The position numbers and the translations under genes were made by a program. This document shows, in pieces, positions 42,514-42,931 of a DNA stretch of 42,931 nt. Origin of the DNA: Actinomyces oricola (GTDB taxonomy: Bacteria; Actinomycetota; Actinomycetes; Actinomycetales; Actinomycetaceae); the NCBI RefSeq assembly GCF_004104015.1, contig NZ_RYFV01000028.1, positions 1 through 42,931 on the forward strand. Reading direction: 5' to 3'. A model generated the notes under the pieces. It made no database searches. It had not been told where the DNA came from and saw only the letters and a list, made by a program, of their open reading frames with translations. How positions within the stretch are numbered: position 1 is the stretch's first letter; every line of letters starts with the position of its first letter.

Positions 42514-42722
42514 TTGGCGGTGTTGCACATTCTTCTTGCGCCGGCCCGTGAGGGATCGTTGATATTTCAACGATCCCCCGTCGCAGAGGGTCGGTTCGAC
42601 AAGGATGAATGTGCAACGACGTACCCGTTCGCACATTCATCCCATTCCCGGACCCCCAGATCCCGAGCAGATCCGCAGGATTCCGCGCCTCCCCACTCCT
42701 CGAGGGAAGAAAGAATGTGCAA
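42514..42722 (-). repeat. Structured 209-bp repeat, copy B
   Basis: Reverse-orientation copy of the element at 8715-8923, with the same two 94-bp modules bounded by TTGCACATTC and GAATGTGC. The internal hairpin is GGGATCGTTG/CAACGATCCC. One difference from copy A (ATAC to ATAT) lies in the hairpin loop, and several others fall in paired regions. Like copy A, it lies about 230-260 bp upstream of a leftward metabolic gene (eno here, ilvA for A). Confidence 0.85.
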
Positions 42723-42724
42723 CC

Positions 42725-42806
42725 CCCAGACCCGGGCGCGCCCGGAGGTCCCCGGACGACCTCGTCCGCAACGAGACTGGCCGCGCCCAGACCCGGGCGC
42801 GCCCGG
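42725..42806. repeat. Pair of 21-bp direct repeats 61 bp apart
   Basis: CCCAGACCCGGGCGCGCCCG plus G occurs at 42725-42745 and 42786-42806, identical. Each contains the near-perfect palindrome CCGGGCGCGCCCGG. The first starts 3 bp after copy B of the structured repeat, and the second ends 22 bp before the transposase stop codon, so it may lie near the IS end. Confidence 0.75.
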
Positions 42807-42827
42807 GGGGTGCCCCTATGTGGTGTG

Positions 42828-42931
42828 TCAAGCGGCGGTGGCTAGTGGTTGGGCTGGTTGGGGGTCGTAGAGGGTGCCGTTTCGGATCATGGCGTGCAGG
42901 GTGAGGACGCGGCGGTGGGCGAGGGCGATGA
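42828..42931 (-). CDS. Transposase, C-terminal end (runs off right edge)
   Basis: The leftward frame open at the right edge ends with IALAHRRVLTLHAMIRNGTL, then YDPQPAQPLATAA and TGA at 42828-42830. This ALAxRRxxxLHAMxRxGTxY ending is typical of the C-terminus of IS110-type (DEDD) transposases. Only ~34 residues are visible, so the IS family and completeness cannot be confirmed. IS110 elements lack long terminal inverted repeats, so no end can be drawn. Confidence 0.55.
   Translation of the reverse strand, partial: IALAHRRVLTLHAMIRNGTLYDPQPAQPLATAA

Overview
The window looks like chromosomal DNA of a high-GC Gram-positive bacterium of the Actinomyces type (Actinomycetaceae). Base composition is very G+C rich, and the gene order eno - ftsB-like - DUF501 - ppx/gppA is typical of Actinobacteria. 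A LysG/LysE pair of corynebacterial type and a DUF6318-like lipoprotein agree with this. At least seven genes start 6 or 7 nt after a TANNNT -10 box, which suggests leaderless transcription. The assignment is inferred from protein content only; there is no rRNA in the window.

Left part (1-14.4 kb): a DUF6318-like lipoprotein overlapping a secreted protein that runs off the left edge; methionine sulfoxide reductase MsrA; a divergent basic amino acid exporter (LysE) and its regulator (LysG) sharing a palindromic control region; a large ABC-ATPase-domain protein; an NADPH-dependent FMN reductase; a long, E. coli-type threonine dehydratase IlvA; and a peptide/nickel-type ABC importer made of two ATPases (one frameshifted), a lipoprotein binding protein, and a permease in which both membrane subunits are fused.

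Accessory island (about 14.8-27.1 kb): a CPBP membrane protease, then a leftward three-gene operon with overlapping ends: an LCAT-like alpha/beta hydrolase, a 1829-residue protein (transglutaminase-like domain, STAND-type NTPase, 16 full 46-residue TPR units and a partial one, C-terminal helical region), and a CHAT-type caspase-like protease. This has the layout of a sensor-NTPase-effector conflict system with three different predicted hydrolases, and I do not know it under any name. It is followed by a decayed hicAB toxin-antitoxin pair, a decayed fragment of a second copy of the ABC importer, an intact hipBA pair, and a formylglycine-generating-enzyme-like (SUMF1) protein that lacks one of the two catalytic cysteines.

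Right part (27.1-42.9 kb): mostly housekeeping genes. These are ilvD, an FKBP prolyl isomerase, a Bax-inhibitor-1/YccA membrane protein, an ABC exporter followed by a NarL-type two-component system, then the leftward series eno, ftsB-like, DUF501, ppx/gppA, aroD (with a 125-residue proline/alanine insertion), rplY and pth. The window ends in the 3' end of a transposase gene.

A 209-bp, highly structured repeat built from two 94-bp palindromic modules occurs twice in opposite orientation (8715-8923 and 42514-42722). Several intergenic spaces also hold pairs of GC-rich direct repeats about 61 bp apart.
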